Assembly: GCA_001464935.1 (NCBI GenBank) | Contig: LNEL01000049.1 | Location: forward strand, 62,001 to 126,000 | Direction of reading: 5' to 3' | DNA length: 64,000 bases | Source: Gammaproteobacteria bacterium Ga0077536 | Lineage (GTDB): Bacteria > Pseudomonadota > Gammaproteobacteria > Ga0077536 | Shown here: piece by piece, positions 46,781 through 55,717 of the stretch | Position numbering within the stretch: the first letter of the stretch is position 1 | Layout of the letters: each line of letters begins with the position of its first letter | Translations under genes and position numbers: made by a program | The notes under the pieces: model-generated | What the model saw: the letters and a program-made list of their open reading frames with translations, nothing else | What the model was told of the DNA's origin: nothing | Database searches by the model: none

Positions 46781-47092
46781 GTGAGCAGCGGCCCTTCGGC
46801 CGGGCCGCAGCGCGTCACCTGGATCTACTCCCTGTCGCACGCCGACCTGCGGCGGCTGATCCCCCGGCTGGTCGCGCCGGCCGAGACCGCACTCGAACCT
46901 GCCTGCATCACGGTCAGCTATCCGGACGGGCGCGGGCTCCGCGTCGAGCTCGACGCCGAAACCGAGCGCCGCCTGGGCTCGTTCCGCCTCAAGTCGACCG
47001 CGTTCACCTTCGTGTTCGACGGCTGGACGGCCGCGCAGATTTCAGCCTTTCTGGCGCATTGCACCCGGGGCCTGCAACAGGGCGGCGGCTGA
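46781..47092 (+). CDS. Unknown 103-residue protein, last gene of the AOR operon
   Basis: GTG 46781 starts 4 bp after the MoaD-like stop. The 103-aa product is soluble with WIYSLSHADLRRLIPRLV, CITVSYPDGRGLRVELD, FRLKSTAFTFVFDGWTAAQ and one Cys near the end. It has no recognised domain. Position after a MoaD-like gene and tight spacing make an accessory or maturation role in the AOR operon plausible; this is inference. Confidence 0.65.
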   Translation: MSSGPSAGPQRVTWIYSLSHADLRRLIPRLVAPAETALEPACITVSYPDGRGLRVELDAETERRLGSFRLKSTAFTFVFDGWTAAQISAFLAHCTRGLQQGGG

Positions 47093-47371
47093 GCCGGCCT
47101 CAAGTTGGTGCGCGAACGTCCGATAACGGTGTTGCATGTGGACCACAGCCTGCGTCCTTCAGGGGCAAATCTGTGGTATTTTTTACTGCAAAGTTCTTGC
47201 TTCGATGGGTTGGTTGGTCTATGGTTGCCACGCAATCATTTGCGATACCTGCGGGTGCATCAAGAACACTCCACCCGCCTGAGCATCGGCGAGAACTGTA
47301 GGGGAGCCGGCCAGCTCGGCGCGTGGGATACAGCAAATGAGGCGTTCAGATCCTTGAGTTAGGAGGAAGTA
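47093..47371 (+). other. 279-bp upstream region of the porin gene
   Basis: Noticeably more A+T-rich than its surroundings, with no gene. It ends in an AGGAGGAA ribosome site 4-5 nt before ATG 47372. No single -35/-10 pair stands out. A long 5' untranslated leader is likely, as is common for abundant outer-membrane proteins. Confidence 0.4.
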
Positions 47372-48724
47372 ATGGCTAATCAATTCAATAAGACAAAAAT
47401 TGCATCAGCGGTCGCCGCGGTCGTTCTCGGCCTGGGCCTCACCTCTGCTGCGAACGCAGTCGTCGTAGTCGGCGGCGACAACGGCTGGGAAGTCAGCTTC
47501 GATGGCAACATCAATGCGTTCTATGTAATGAGCGATAACGATGCCGGGTACGATAGCCTCGGCTTGGTAAACGGACCCTCTGCTGGTGGTGTGTTCAACC
47601 GCGCTGGCCATAGTCCGTCCGAAGATGTCAGCCGAGTGACATCCGGCTTTTTGCCTGCGTTCTTTTCGTTCAATGTGAAGAGTCCGACCGTCAATGGCTT
47701 GACCGCGACGGGCCGCTTCAGCTTCGCACCGACGATCAACAATGCGACGACGAAGGACCAGCTGCACGCCCCGGGTAACCTCGACGGTAGTGGTGCTGCC
47801 CTGCAGGGCGCCACGCTGGATACTCGTGAAGTAGTGGTGAACGTCGATGGTGGCTTCGGTACCGTCAGCTTCGGTCGTACGCTGTCGATCTTCGGCCGCC
47901 AGGCAATCCTCAATGACATGACATTGTTCGGTGTCGGCATTGGTAATATGGATGGCGCCGGTGTCACCGCCGGCCGCGTTGGTCGTGGTTACTACTGGCC
48001 GAGCTTCAATGCCCGCTTCGCGTACAAGACGCCGGTGTTCTCTGGCTTCCAAGCCGAATTTGGCCTCTATGATCCGAGCGTCGAACAGATCAATGGCGGC
48101 GGTAGAACTGGCATCCTCGATCAGACCGATACGCCGCGCTTTGAAGGCGAGCTTACCTACGCCACCACCTTTGCGAACGGCAGCTTCAAGGCCTGGGTTG
48201 ACGGCTTATGGCAGGATCTCGAAAGCACCTCGATCACCGCGACCAACGACGCAACAGTCGCGGCGTGGGGCATCGGTGCAACGGGGTCGTTCATGGGCTT
48301 TGCGCTGACCGGCTACTTCTATGACGGCGAAGGACTCGGCCGTTCGCTGCAGTTCGCTGGTGGTACCGCGTGTAACGCGGCCGGCACGCTGTGCGAAGAA
48401 GCCGAGAACGATGGTTACTACGTCCAGGGCACCTACACCTTCAGCGGCAAGACGAAGGTCGGTGCAAGCTATGGCGAGTCCACCCAGGATGCGTTCAGCA
48501 GCGCCGCGATGATTGGCGGGCTCCAGCATGCGTTCGACAATCAGGACGTCGAACTCAACATGTGGACGGTCGGCGTCTACCATGATGTGAATTCATGGCT
48601 GAAGCTGATCGCGGAGTACAGCGCGTCGGAAAACGACTACTCGGCTAACGCCGGCGTAGGCGGCGGTAACGCAGGGTCGACCGAATCTGACACGTTCAGC
48701 CTCGGTACTTTCTTCGTCTGGTAA
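47372..48724 (+). CDS. Outer-membrane porin (Porin_4-like)
   Basis: 450 aa. A signal peptide ends at TSAANAVV. The rest is an alternating aromatic/Gly beta-barrel with WEVSFDGNINAFYV near the start, GTVSFGRTLSIFGRQ in the barrel and a C-terminal aromatic (LGTFFVW). It resembles trimeric general porins. Codon use is less GC-rich at third positions than its neighbours, consistent with high expression. It has a strong ribosome site and its own terminator. The permeant solute is unknown. Confidence 0.88.
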   Translation: MANQFNKTKIASAVAAVVLGLGLTSAANAVVVVGGDNGWEVSFDGNINAFYVMSDNDAGYDSLGLVNGPSAGGVFNRAGHSPSEDVSRVTSGFLPAFFSFNVKSPTVNGLTATGRFSFAPTINNATTKDQLHAPGNLDGSGAALQGATLDTREVVVNVDGGFGTVSFGRTLSIFGRQAILNDMTLFGVGIGNMDGAGVTAGRVGRGYYWPSFNARFAYKTPVFSGFQAEFGLYDPSVEQINGGGRTGILDQTDTPRFEGELTYATTFANGSFKAWVDGLWQDLESTSITATNDATVAAWGIGATGSFMGFALTGYFYDGEGLGRSLQFAGGTACNAAGTLCEEAENDGYYVQGTYTFSGKTKVGASYGESTQDAFSSAAMIGGLQHAFDNQDVELNMWTVGVYHDVNSWLKLIAEYSASENDYSANAGVGGGNAGSTESDTFSLGTFFVW

Positions 48725-48755
48725 GGACGACCCGGAGACTCCGACTCAAGAAAAG

Positions 48756-48784
48756 GGCGCATCCTTTGGATGCGCCTTTTTTTT
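48756..48784 (+). terminator. Rho-independent terminator of the porin gene
   Basis: A perfect 9-bp stem GGCGCATCC (48756-48764) / GGATGCGCC (48768-48776) with a TTT loop is followed by eight T. It lies 32 bases past the porin stop. Confidence 0.92.
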
Positions 48785-48992
48785 GCCCCCGAAAAAGCCA
48801 GGTACAGTCTTTCTGTTGCATGTCGCGATGCAGGAGTGCGGCAGGCGCTGCCGGATACCGGCCCTGCCATCTGCGATTCATCTCCGGTTTATGCCTGCCG
48901 GCGCCTGATGCACATTCAAGGTGCTGCGCCTGACTGAACTTCGATATACTTCGCGGCCTCTCAGCTGCAGTCCTCTCTATCCTGCAAAGCAT

Positions 48993-49979
48993 ATGAATCA
49001 TCAGACTCGCCACCCATCCCCCATTGGCCGCACCGTGCTCCTGTGTGCGCTGCTGTGTGTCGTCATCGCTTCGGCCAGTGCAGATCTGATACCGGATATC
49101 TTCAAAAAGGTGGAGGTCGAGCGCGAAATCTGGCGCGAAGGCGAGCAGTATGTTGGCTTGGCCGCGCAGGGCAGCACGGCAGCGGCCGCTGCGCCGAATC
49201 AGCATCCCACAAAGCTCGACAGCGGCGAAGTGCGCGACGCGTTGCGGTCGCTGGAGCTCTGGGAGAAAGGCGGTCTATTGCGCGACGAGCAGGCGATGCC
49301 AGTGTTCACGCAGGGTCAGGCAGAAACCCTCGGCCGCTACCTGCCCGAAGCGCTGGCACGCGCCAAACCAGAACAGGATGCCATTTTCGTGGTACGTGGC
49401 TATGGCAGTATAGTCATGGATACACTGAAGGAGCGCGAATGGACCAGCGGCCGGGCCTTCTACGTCGATGGTCGGCTTAATGTCATTTTGGGTTCGTTCA
49501 AGGTCAAGAAGGACCGCGGGATACGCAATGCCGAAGCGGCGTATGGTGTGCTCAACAATTACAGCGACATGTACTTTGATCCGGGCACACGCAAGGAACG
49601 CTCGGCCAAGATGCCCGGCCGGGTGGTGTCCACTACCGGCGTCAGCTTCTACGGTAGCGATGCGGGTGGCCGCCCGGACTGGATCCTGATCGACGTGGCA
49701 AAGGCGGCCGTGGCCTATCGCGAAGGTTTGGTGCCGGAGGAGGAAAAGAAGCGTGACATGTCGGCCCGACAGGAAGCCGCTAAGCTTACCCTCGAGCGCC
49801 GTCAGATGCGTGAGGAAATGGCGCGCCTGCGTCAGCAACTGAAGGAAATCTCATCGGGCGGCGCCAGTGCGCGCTCGGTCGAGGATCGTCTGTCGACGCT
49901 ACAGGAACTGAAGACCAAGTCGCTGATCAGCGACGACGAGTATCAGCGCCGTCGCGACGAGATACTCGGCGACATCTGA
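48993..49979 (+). CDS. Secreted protein with a C-terminal SHOCT-type motif, unknown function
   Basis: 328 aa from ATG 48993 (the frame opens at 48921). A signal peptide ends near ASASADLI. The middle is unassigned (GYGSIVMDTLKEREWTSGR and FYVDGRLNVILGSFKVKKD). A coiled-coil-prone helix (about 255-290) is followed by a SHOCT-like end, DRLSTLQELKTKSLISDDEY, read as LQELKTKSLISDDEYQRR. SHOCT motifs are short oligomerisation elements. TATACT at 48945-48950 may be the -10. It precedes an iminopeptidase gene by 11 bp. Confidence 0.75.
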   Translation: MNHQTRHPSPIGRTVLLCALLCVVIASASADLIPDIFKKVEVEREIWREGEQYVGLAAQGSTAAAAAPNQHPTKLDSGEVRDALRSLELWEKGGLLRDEQAMPVFTQGQAETLGRYLPEALARAKPEQDAIFVVRGYGSIVMDTLKEREWTSGRAFYVDGRLNVILGSFKVKKDRGIRNAEAAYGVLNNYSDMYFDPGTRKERSAKMPGRVVSTTGVSFYGSDAGGRPDWILIDVAKAAVAYREGLVPEEEKKRDMSARQEAAKLTLERRQMREEMARLRQQLKEISSGGASARSVEDRLSTLQELKTKSLISDDEYQRRRDEILGDI

Positions 49980-49990
49980 AGCCGCGACCC

Positions 49991-50944
49991 TTGCGTACGC
50001 TTTACCCGCTGATCGAGGCCCGCACGCGCGACTGGCTGGACGTCGGTGACGGGCATCACATCTGTTTCGAGGATGCCGGGCCGATCGATGGAGTCCCCGT
50101 GGTGTTCCTGCACGGGGGCCCGGGCAGCGGCTGCAAACCGCCGCATCGGCAGTTCTTCGACCCGGCACGCTATCGCAGTGTGCTGTTCGACCAGCGCGGT
50201 GCCGGCCTGTCGCGCCCCTTCGCTGGCTGCGACGCCAACACCACCCAGCATCTCGTCGCCGACATCGAGCGCCTGCGCGAGCATCTGAACATTCCTGCGT
50301 GGGTGGTCTTCGCCGGTTCGTGGGGCGTGGCGCTGGGCTTGGCGTATGCGCAGGCGCATCCGTCGCGTGTGCTGGGCATGGTGCTGCGAGGCAGCTTTCT
50401 GGCCCGGCAGTGCGACCTCGAATGGTTTCTGGCCGATGGTGCCGGCCGCATGCTGCCGCGGGCGTGGGCGGATTTCAGCGCGGCGTTCGTGTCCCCGACC
50501 TCGATCATCGACGAGATGCACCGCCGCGTGTTCGGTGACGACAAGCACGCAGCGCTCGCGGCAGCGCGCGCCTGGGGACGCTGGTCAGGCGAAGTGGTGT
50601 GTTTCTCGATGGACCACGGCGACACCGATCCCGAGCCGCCGGTCGATATCCTGCTCGGCAAGGCGCGCCTCGAGATGCACTACGCGAAGCACCGCTACTT
50701 CCTGCGCGAAAATGAACTGTTGACGCACGCGCACCTGTTGCCGCGTGTACCGATCCACATCGTGCACGGGCAGCGCGACCTGACCTGTACGCCCGCCGCG
50801 TCCTGGGCCCTGCATCAGGCCGTGCCGGGCTCGACGCTCGAGATTCTGCGCACCGCCGGCCATTTGTCCGGCGAGCCCCTGATGACGGACGCGCTGCTGC
50901 GGGCGGCCGATCGCATGTTGGAACAGATTGGCCCGCGTGGCTGA
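49991..50944 (+). CDS. pip: Proline iminopeptidase (alpha/beta hydrolase)
   Basis: 317 aa with a TTG start. Releases N-terminal proline from peptides. The oxyanion region is VVFLHGGPGSGCKP, and DQRGAGLSRP is the family signature. The nucleophile is in FAGSWGVALG, the acid Asp in HGQRDLTC and the His in RTAGHLSGEP. Length and motifs match the Pip family (about 317 aa). It overlaps the folP start by 17 bp. Confidence 0.92.
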   Translation: MRTLYPLIEARTRDWLDVGDGHHICFEDAGPIDGVPVVFLHGGPGSGCKPPHRQFFDPARYRSVLFDQRGAGLSRPFAGCDANTTQHLVADIERLREHLNIPAWVVFAGSWGVALGLAYAQAHPSRVLGMVLRGSFLARQCDLEWFLADGAGRMLPRAWADFSAAFVSPTSIIDEMHRRVFGDDKHAALAAARAWGRWSGEVVCFSMDHGDTDPEPPVDILLGKARLEMHYAKHRYFLRENELLTHAHLLPRVPIHIVHGQRDLTCTPAASWALHQAVPGSTLEILRTAGHLSGEPLMTDALLRAADRMLEQIGPRG

Positions 50945-51782
50945 GGTGCTCGAACAGCTGGCGGATCCCGGCTGCGCGCCGTTGCTGATGGGCGTGCTGA
51001 ACGTCACGCCCGACAGCTTCTCCGACGGTGGCAGGTTCGCCACAGTAGAAGACGCGCTCGAGCATGGACACCGTATGCTCGAAGAAGGTGCGTTGATCCT
51101 CGATGTCGGCGGCGAGAGCAGCCGGCCCGGCTCGCAGGCCGTGGCGGATGACGTGCAGTTCGCCCGCACGCTGCCGATCATCGAAGCGCTGCGGGCCCGG
51201 CTTGGCTGGCACTTTGCTATCAGCATCGACACGCGCTCCGTCAAGGTGGCGGACGCGGCGCTGACTGCCGGCGCGACGGTCGTCAACGATATTTCCGCCG
51301 CTGGCGATTCGTCGATGCTGGCGCTGGTCGCCGCGCGGAAGGCCGCCATCGTGCTGATGCACATGCAGGGCACGCCGGCCACGATGCAGATCGATCCCCA
51401 TTACGCCGACGTCAGCGCCGAAGTCGAGGCCTTCCTCGAACAGCGCGCCTCAGCGGCGCTGCGCGCCGGCGTGCTGCGTGAGCGCATCGTCCTCGACCCT
51501 GGGATCGGTTTCGGCAAGACCCGCGCGCACAACCTGCAACTGCTGCGCGATCTGCCGCGCTTCGTCGCCACCGGTTTTCCCGTGATGCTCGGCACCAGCC
51601 GCAAGCGCTTCATGGGCGCGATCTGCCGCGAGACGATGCCGCACGAACTGATCGGTGCGACGTGCGCGACGACTGCGCTCGGCACGGTGTCCGGCATCCG
51701 CGTGTTTCGCGTGCACGACGTGCGGCAGAACCGGCAGGCCATGGAAGTGGCCTGGGCGACGCAGCGCGAAATCGCCGGCTGA
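50928..51782 (+). CDS. folP: Dihydropteroate synthase
   Basis: 284 aa with a TTG start at 50928; GTG 50937 is possible. Condenses pABA with dihydropterin pyrophosphate in folate synthesis. Signatures: LMGVLNVTPDSFSDGG, DVGGESSRPGS, DTRSVKVADAAL, VNDISA, LDPGIGFGKT and LGTSRKRFMG. Methanopterin-type C1 pathways use a different condensing enzyme, so nothing here shows that this copy serves methanopterin. It is convergent with pqqE, 11 bp away. Confidence 0.95.
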   Translation: MARVAEVLEQLADPGCAPLLMGVLNVTPDSFSDGGRFATVEDALEHGHRMLEEGALILDVGGESSRPGSQAVADDVQFARTLPIIEALRARLGWHFAISIDTRSVKVADAALTAGATVVNDISAAGDSSMLALVAARKAAIVLMHMQGTPATMQIDPHYADVSAEVEAFLEQRASAALRAGVLRERIVLDPGIGFGKTRAHNLQLLRDLPRFVATGFPVMLGTSRKRFMGAICRETMPHELIGATCATTALGTVSGIRVFRVHDVRQNRQAMEVAWATQREIAG

Positions 51783-51793
51783 GCCGGCGCGGC

Positions 51794-52945
51794 TCAGGCT
51801 TTTTCGTTCGGCGTCAGGGCGCGCGAGTTTTTCGGATTCCTGAACAGCAGCGGACGGGCACGAACCGCCTCGATTGGCTGGGCAGTCATGCGGTCGACTT
51901 CGGCAACGAGTTGCGCGTGATGGCTGGATTTGTCGCAGACGGGGTCGGCATTCGTCGCGTCGCCCGTCATCATGAAGGCCTGGCAGCGGCAGCCCCCGAA
52001 ATCCTTCGTCTTGTCCGGACAGCTCCGACAGGGTTCCTGCATCCAGTCGAAGCCGCGATAGCGGCTGAACGCCGGCGACTCGTGCCAGATCCAGTCGATC
52101 GCATGGTCTTTGACGTTCGGAAAGTCGAAGCCCGGCAACTGACGTGCGGCGTGGCAGGGCAGGGCGGCGCCATCGGGCGCGATCGTGAGGAATACCGCTC
52201 CCCAACCGTTCATGCAGGCCTTGGGGCGGGTTTCGTAATAGTCCGGCACCACGTACAGGATTTTCATCCGACCCTTCATGCGATCCTGGTACTCGTGCGC
52301 GATGCGTTCGGCGCGCGCGAGCTGCTCGCGGGTCGGCAGCAGCAATTCCGCGTTGAGCTTCGACCAGCCGTAATACTGCGTGCTCGCAAGCTCGACATAG
52401 TCGGCATCCAGATCGACAGTCATGCGGATGATGTCTTCGATCTGATCGATGTTCTGGCGATGGATGACGATGTTCAGCACCATCGGATAGTCGTATTTCT
52501 TGACCATCCTCGCCATTTCATATTTGTGCGCGAACGAATCCGTGCCGCCGAGGTAGTTGTTCAACTCCTCGTCGCTGGCCTGAAAACTGATCTGGATATG
52601 ATCGAGGCCTGCTTCCTTGAACGCAGCGACTCGCGCCTCGTCCATGCCGACACCGGAGGTGATCAGGTTCGTGTAGTACCCGAGCCGGCGTGCCTCGGCG
52701 ATCAGGATTTCAAGATCCTGGCGTACGAGCGGCTCGCCACCCGAGAAGCCGAGCTGCGCCGCGCCGAGCTTGCGTGCCTGGCGCAGCACGCTGATCCATT
52801 GATCGGTGTCGAGCTCGTCCTTGTAACGCGTGTACTCGACGGGGTTCGAGCAGTACGGGCACTGCAGCGGGCAGCGGTACGTGAGCTCGGCGAGCAGCCA
52901 GAGCGGTTTACCCTGCAGCGACGGAGCGGAGCCAGCCATGACCAT
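51794..52945 (-). CDS. pqqE: PQQ biosynthesis radical SAM enzyme PqqE
   Basis: 383 aa from ATG 52945, chosen for GGAGG 6 nt upstream. Forms the Glu-Tyr C-C crosslink in PqqA bound to PqqD. The SAM cluster motif is CPLQCPYC, preceded by [11 protein letters not shown]. The SPASM auxiliary clusters are in CMNGWG, LPCHAA and [17 protein letters not shown]. It overlaps the end of pqqD by 38 bp. It is the last gene of pqqACDE. Confidence 0.97.
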   Translation of the reverse strand: MVMAGSAPSLQGKPLWLLAELTYRCPLQCPYCSNPVEYTRYKDELDTDQWISVLRQARKLGAAQLGFSGGEPLVRQDLEILIAEARRLGYYTNLITSGVGMDEARVAAFKEAGLDHIQISFQASDEELNNYLGGTDSFAHKYEMARMVKKYDYPMVLNIVIHRQNIDQIEDIIRMTVDLDADYVELASTQYYGWSKLNAELLLPTREQLARAERIAHEYQDRMKGRMKILYVVPDYYETRPKACMNGWGAVFLTIAPDGAALPCHAARQLPGFDFPNVKDHAIDWIWHESPAFSRYRGFDWMQEPCRSCPDKTKDFGGCRCQAFMMTGDATNADPVCDKSSHHAQLVAEVDRMTAQPIEAVRARPLLFRNPKNSRALTPNEKA

Positions 52946-53198
52946 ATGCGGCCTCCAGGAACTTGTAGACGTCCTGTTCAAGATCGGCACCCGGGAACGC
53001 GGCGCTCAGATCGGCAACCAGACCGGCGACCGGCGTCTTGCCGTCGATACGCCGCATGATTTCGCCCGCGCTGCCCGACAGCCTGACCATGCCTTCGGGA
53101 TACAGCAGGACATGACAGTTTTGCGCTTCCTCCCACTGGAAACGAAACAGTGGCGCAATGCGCGGGACGGTGTCGGCCGTGATGAGGGGATCAGTCAT
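52908..53198 (-). CDS. pqqD: PQQ precursor peptide chaperone PqqD
   Basis: 96 aa from ATG 53198. Winged-helix RiPP recognition protein presenting PqqA to PqqE. Conserved segments are [20 protein letters not shown], read as [17 protein letters not shown], and [14 protein letters not shown], plus [14 protein letters not shown]. It overlaps the pqqC stop by 8 bp and pqqE by 38 bp. Confidence 0.96.
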   Translation of the reverse strand: MTDPLITADTVPRIAPLFRFQWEEAQNCHVLLYPEGMVRLSGSAGEIMRRIDGKTPVAGLVADLSAAFPGADLEQDVYKFLEAAYGHGWLRSVAAG

Positions 53199-54027
53199 GC
53201 GCGCAGCTGAAGAACGGTGGCTTGTGTTCGATATAAGCCATCCACATCGCATCGAGCATCGTCCACAGCACGTTCAGTTTGAACTGCAGAATCGACAGCG
53301 CGTATTCCTGATCGCTGCGCGTGACGAAATGATCGAGCGTGACTGCGACACCGTGCTCGACATCGCGTCGAGCCTCGCTGAGTCGTTTACGAAAATAACG
53401 GTAGCCGCGCTCGTCGATCCACGGATAGATCTCCGGCCAGTTGTCGAGCCGCCGCTGATGGATCGTCGGCGCGAACAGTTCGGTCAGCGACGAGCAGGCT
53501 GCTTCCTCGAAGCTCGCGCGGCGCGCGAAATTCACATACGCATCGACCGCAAAGCGCACGCCCGGCAGCACGCGCGTTTCGTCTTCGAGTTCGGCGCGAG
53601 TCAGGCCCACCGCCTCGCCGAGTTGTAGCCAGGCTTCAATGCCCCCGTCGGCGTCGGTGCTGCCGTCGTGGTCGAGAATGCGCTGGATCCACAGCCGTCG
53701 TGCGGCGCGATCTGGACAGTTGGCCAGTACAGCGGCGTCCTTGATGGGGATGCTCGTCTGGTAGTAGAAGCGGTTTGCGACCCAGCCCTGCACCGCCTCG
53801 CGGTCGAGGCCGCCCTCGTTCATGCGAACGTGGAACGGGTGATGAATGTGGTAGTAGCGCTCCTTGTCCCGCAGCCGACGGGCGAACTCGTCGCGTGACC
53901 ACGCGGGCGCGTCGGACGGGCTGCGCTTGATGGCGAATTCGATCAAGGACTGGTTCCGGGTCGGGGCAGAGCGGTGGGCGCCGCAGTGAACCCGGGAGGC
54001 CGGAACCGGCCCCCGGGCGGCGTTCAT
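53191..54027 (-). CDS. pqqC: Pyrroloquinoline-quinone synthase PqqC
   Basis: 278 aa from ATG 54027, 7 bp after the pqqA stop. Cofactorless oxidase performing the last ring closure and eight-electron oxidation to [34 protein letters not shown] and [11 protein letters not shown] are family signatures. Other PqqC proteins are about 250 aa, so about 30 N-terminal residues are extra or the true start is internal. Confidence 0.96.
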   Translation of the reverse strand: MNAARGPVPASRVHCGAHRSAPTRNQSLIEFAIKRSPSDAPAWSRDEFARRLRDKERYYHIHHPFHVRMNEGGLDREAVQGWVANRFYYQTSIPIKDAAVLANCPDRAARRLWIQRILDHDGSTDADGGIEAWLQLGEAVGLTRAELEDETRVLPGVRFAVDAYVNFARRASFEEAACSSLTELFAPTIHQRRLDNWPEIYPWIDERGYRYFRKRLSEARRDVEHGVAVTLDHFVTRSDQEYALSILQFKLNVLWTMLDAMWMAYIEHKPPFFSCAHD

Positions 54028-54034
54028 CACGGAA

Positions 54035-54112
54035 TCAACGGTTGTTGATGTACATCGTGACTTCGAAGCCAAAACGCACGTCGTCGAAAGACGGGGTTTC
54101 CCAAGTTGTCAT
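54035..54112 (-). CDS. pqqA: PQQ precursor peptide PqqA
   Basis: A 25-residue peptide starting [11 protein letters not shown] and ending VTMYINNR. The crosslinked Glu17 and Tyr21 are in the required E-x3-Y spacing within GFEVTMY. It has a GGAG ribosome site and is the first gene of the minus-strand pqqACDE operon. It is too short for most gene callers. Confidence 0.95.
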   Translation of the reverse strand: MTTWETPSFDDVRFGFEVTMYINNR

Positions 54113-54409
54113 GTGTGTTCTCCGGTAGAGTTTGAACTCCGTGGCTGGCCCGTTGAGGCTCGCCGCCCGCGCTGCGAAAATCGGGTTCGCGGCGCTCGAA
54201 TTAGATATCGCATCTAACGTGCCATGTTGACGGATTTTGACAATTGACGATGAAGCTCAAGAAAAACAACCGCTTGTCCGGTTCGTGCACGTGCAGGCGG
54301 CGGCCGGGCCGTGGCCGTGTCGGCGCGGACTGGTCGATTACAGCAGGCGCTGCTGAACCCATGGTTGCAATCAACCATGCTGCGGCGCGGGGCAGTTGGC
54401 CTCAACCTC
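54113..54409. promoter_or_regulatory. Divergent control region between pqqA and the DUF447-mfnB operon
   Basis: Contains TTAGAT-N5-ATCTAA (54201-54217), a symmetrical site, and three TTGAC direct repeats at 54227, 54237 and 54244, the first two exactly 10 bp apart. A 55-codon frame (54250-54417, MKLKKNNRLSGS...) ends within the DUF447 start; it is Arg-rich and unrecognised. The rest shows nothing. Confidence 0.45.
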
Positions 54410-54997
54410 ATGGGTGACTTCATCCGGGAGGCGCTGGTGTCCACGCTCGATGCCGCAGGCCAGGTGCACCTCACGCCGCTCGGTTACCGGCAGCGCGACG
54501 GGCGGGTGCTGCTGGCGCCTTTTCATCCGTCGCAGACGCTCGCGAATCTGCAGGCTCACGGTGTGGCAGTGCTCAATTTCATCGACGACGTCAGCGTCAT
54601 CGCCGGTTGCCTGACCGGCCGTCGGACGTGGCCGGTGACGCCCGCCGAACGCGTTGCGGTGCCGCGCCTCGCGCAGTCGCTCGCGCATTGGGAACTCGAG
54701 GTGATCGAAGTGTTCGACGATGCGACGCGGCCCACCTTCGAATGCCAAGTCGTCCTCGAGCGCGTGCACGCGCCGTTCACCGGCTTCAATCGCGCGCAGG
54801 CCGCGGTGATTGAAGCCGCGGTGCTCGTGTCGCGCCTCGACTGGCTCGATCCGGTGGCGGTGCGTGACGACTTCTCGCGCCTGCAGACCGCCATCGACAA
54901 GACCGCCGGTCCGCGTGAACGTCAGGGCTGGGACTGGCTGTGCGCAGCCCTGGCGCAGCACCCGCGCCACCGCGACACGACCGGCATGCGCGGATGA
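54410..54997 (+). CDS. DUF447 family protein (methanopterin/C1-associated)
   Basis: 195 aa from ATG 54410; the frame is open to GTG 54311. The N-terminus IREALVSTLDAAGQVHLTPLG and the split-barrel segments FHPSQTLANLQAHGVAVLNF, read as TLANLQAHGVAVLNFIDD, resemble DUF447, a flavin-reductase-like fold family found in methanogens and in methylotrophs with methanopterin-linked C1 enzymes. Function is not established; a part in methanopterin/methanofuran synthesis is suggested by context. The stop overlaps the MfnB-like start (ATGA). Confidence 0.75.
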   Translation: MGDFIREALVSTLDAAGQVHLTPLGYRQRDGRVLLAPFHPSQTLANLQAHGVAVLNFIDDVSVIAGCLTGRRTWPVTPAERVAVPRLAQSLAHWELEVIEVFDDATRPTFECQVVLERVHAPFTGFNRAQAAVIEAAVLVSRLDWLDPVAVRDDFSRLQTAIDKTAGPRERQGWDWLCAALAQHPRHRDTTGMRG

Positions 54998-55689
54998 CGG
55001 CCATGCTCGCCAGCGTGCGCAGTCTCGCCGAGGCGCGCCTGGTCGCGGCCTGCGGCGTCGACTGGATCGACTTGAAAGAGCCGGCACTGGGCGCACTCGG
55101 CGCCGTCGAAGTGGGGGTAATCGCCGACGTCGCGCGCCATCTCGGAGGACGGTTTCGGATCAGTGCCACGATTGGCGACTGCTGGGAGACACCGGCCGTG
55201 ATTCCCGCGCGGGTCGTCGCGACGCATCTGGCCGGTGCCGAGTATGTGAAAGTCGGCGCCTATGCGGCGCGCCCCGATGCAGCCCTGCTGGGGGCGCTGG
55301 CAGAGGCCTGCGCGGGCACGGCGCGCGTCATCGTCGTCTGCTTCGCCGAGGCGCCACCCGATGCACCGGCGCTCGCCGCTCTTGCCGCGACCGGCATTCA
55401 GGGCGTGATGCTGGACACGGCCGACAAGCACGGCCCCGGGCTGCGTGGGCTGATGTCGGCGCGCGCCTTACAGGCCTTTACCGACGAGGCGCGTAGACTC
55501 GGCCTGCTAAGCGGCCTGGCCGGCCGCCTCACGGTTGAAGACATCGGGCCCCTGCTGGCGCACGCGCCGGACTATCTGGGCTTTCGTGGTGCGCTGTGTG
55601 GCGCCGCCGAGCGTACTGGAGACATGGACGCCGCGCGCATCCTCGGCGTGCGTCAACGCGTCGTGTCGACGGCGGCGGCGGGGACATGA
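54994..55689 (+). CDS. MfnB-like (5-formylfuran-3-yl)methyl phosphate synthase
   Basis: 231 aa. MfnB makes the furan precursor of methanofuran from two glyceraldehyde 3-phosphate. A TIM-barrel start MLASVRSLAEARLVAACGVD leads to the Lys motif DWIDLKEPALGALGA. A second Lys is in YVKVGAY and a third in MLDTADKHGPGLRG, matching the lysine pattern of the archaeal enzyme. ATG 54994 overlaps the DUF447 stop, so the two genes are coupled. Archaeal activity is known; use in bacterial methylofuran synthesis is inferred. Confidence 0.85.
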   Translation: MTAMLASVRSLAEARLVAACGVDWIDLKEPALGALGAVEVGVIADVARHLGGRFRISATIGDCWETPAVIPARVVATHLAGAEYVKVGAYAARPDAALLGALAEACAGTARVIVVCFAEAPPDAPALAALAATGIQGVMLDTADKHGPGLRGLMSARALQAFTDEARRLGLLSGLAGRLTVEDIGPLLAHAPDYLGFRGALCGAAERTGDMDAARILGVRQRVVSTAAAGT

Positions 55690-55717
55690 ATTCTGTCTGA
55701 TCACGGGAGGAGAGGGC

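Noticed and set aside
50928-51782. folP as a dihydromethanopterin-pathway enzyme
   Set aside because: All signatures are those of normal folate dihydropteroate synthase. Proximity to C1 genes does not show a methanopterin role.
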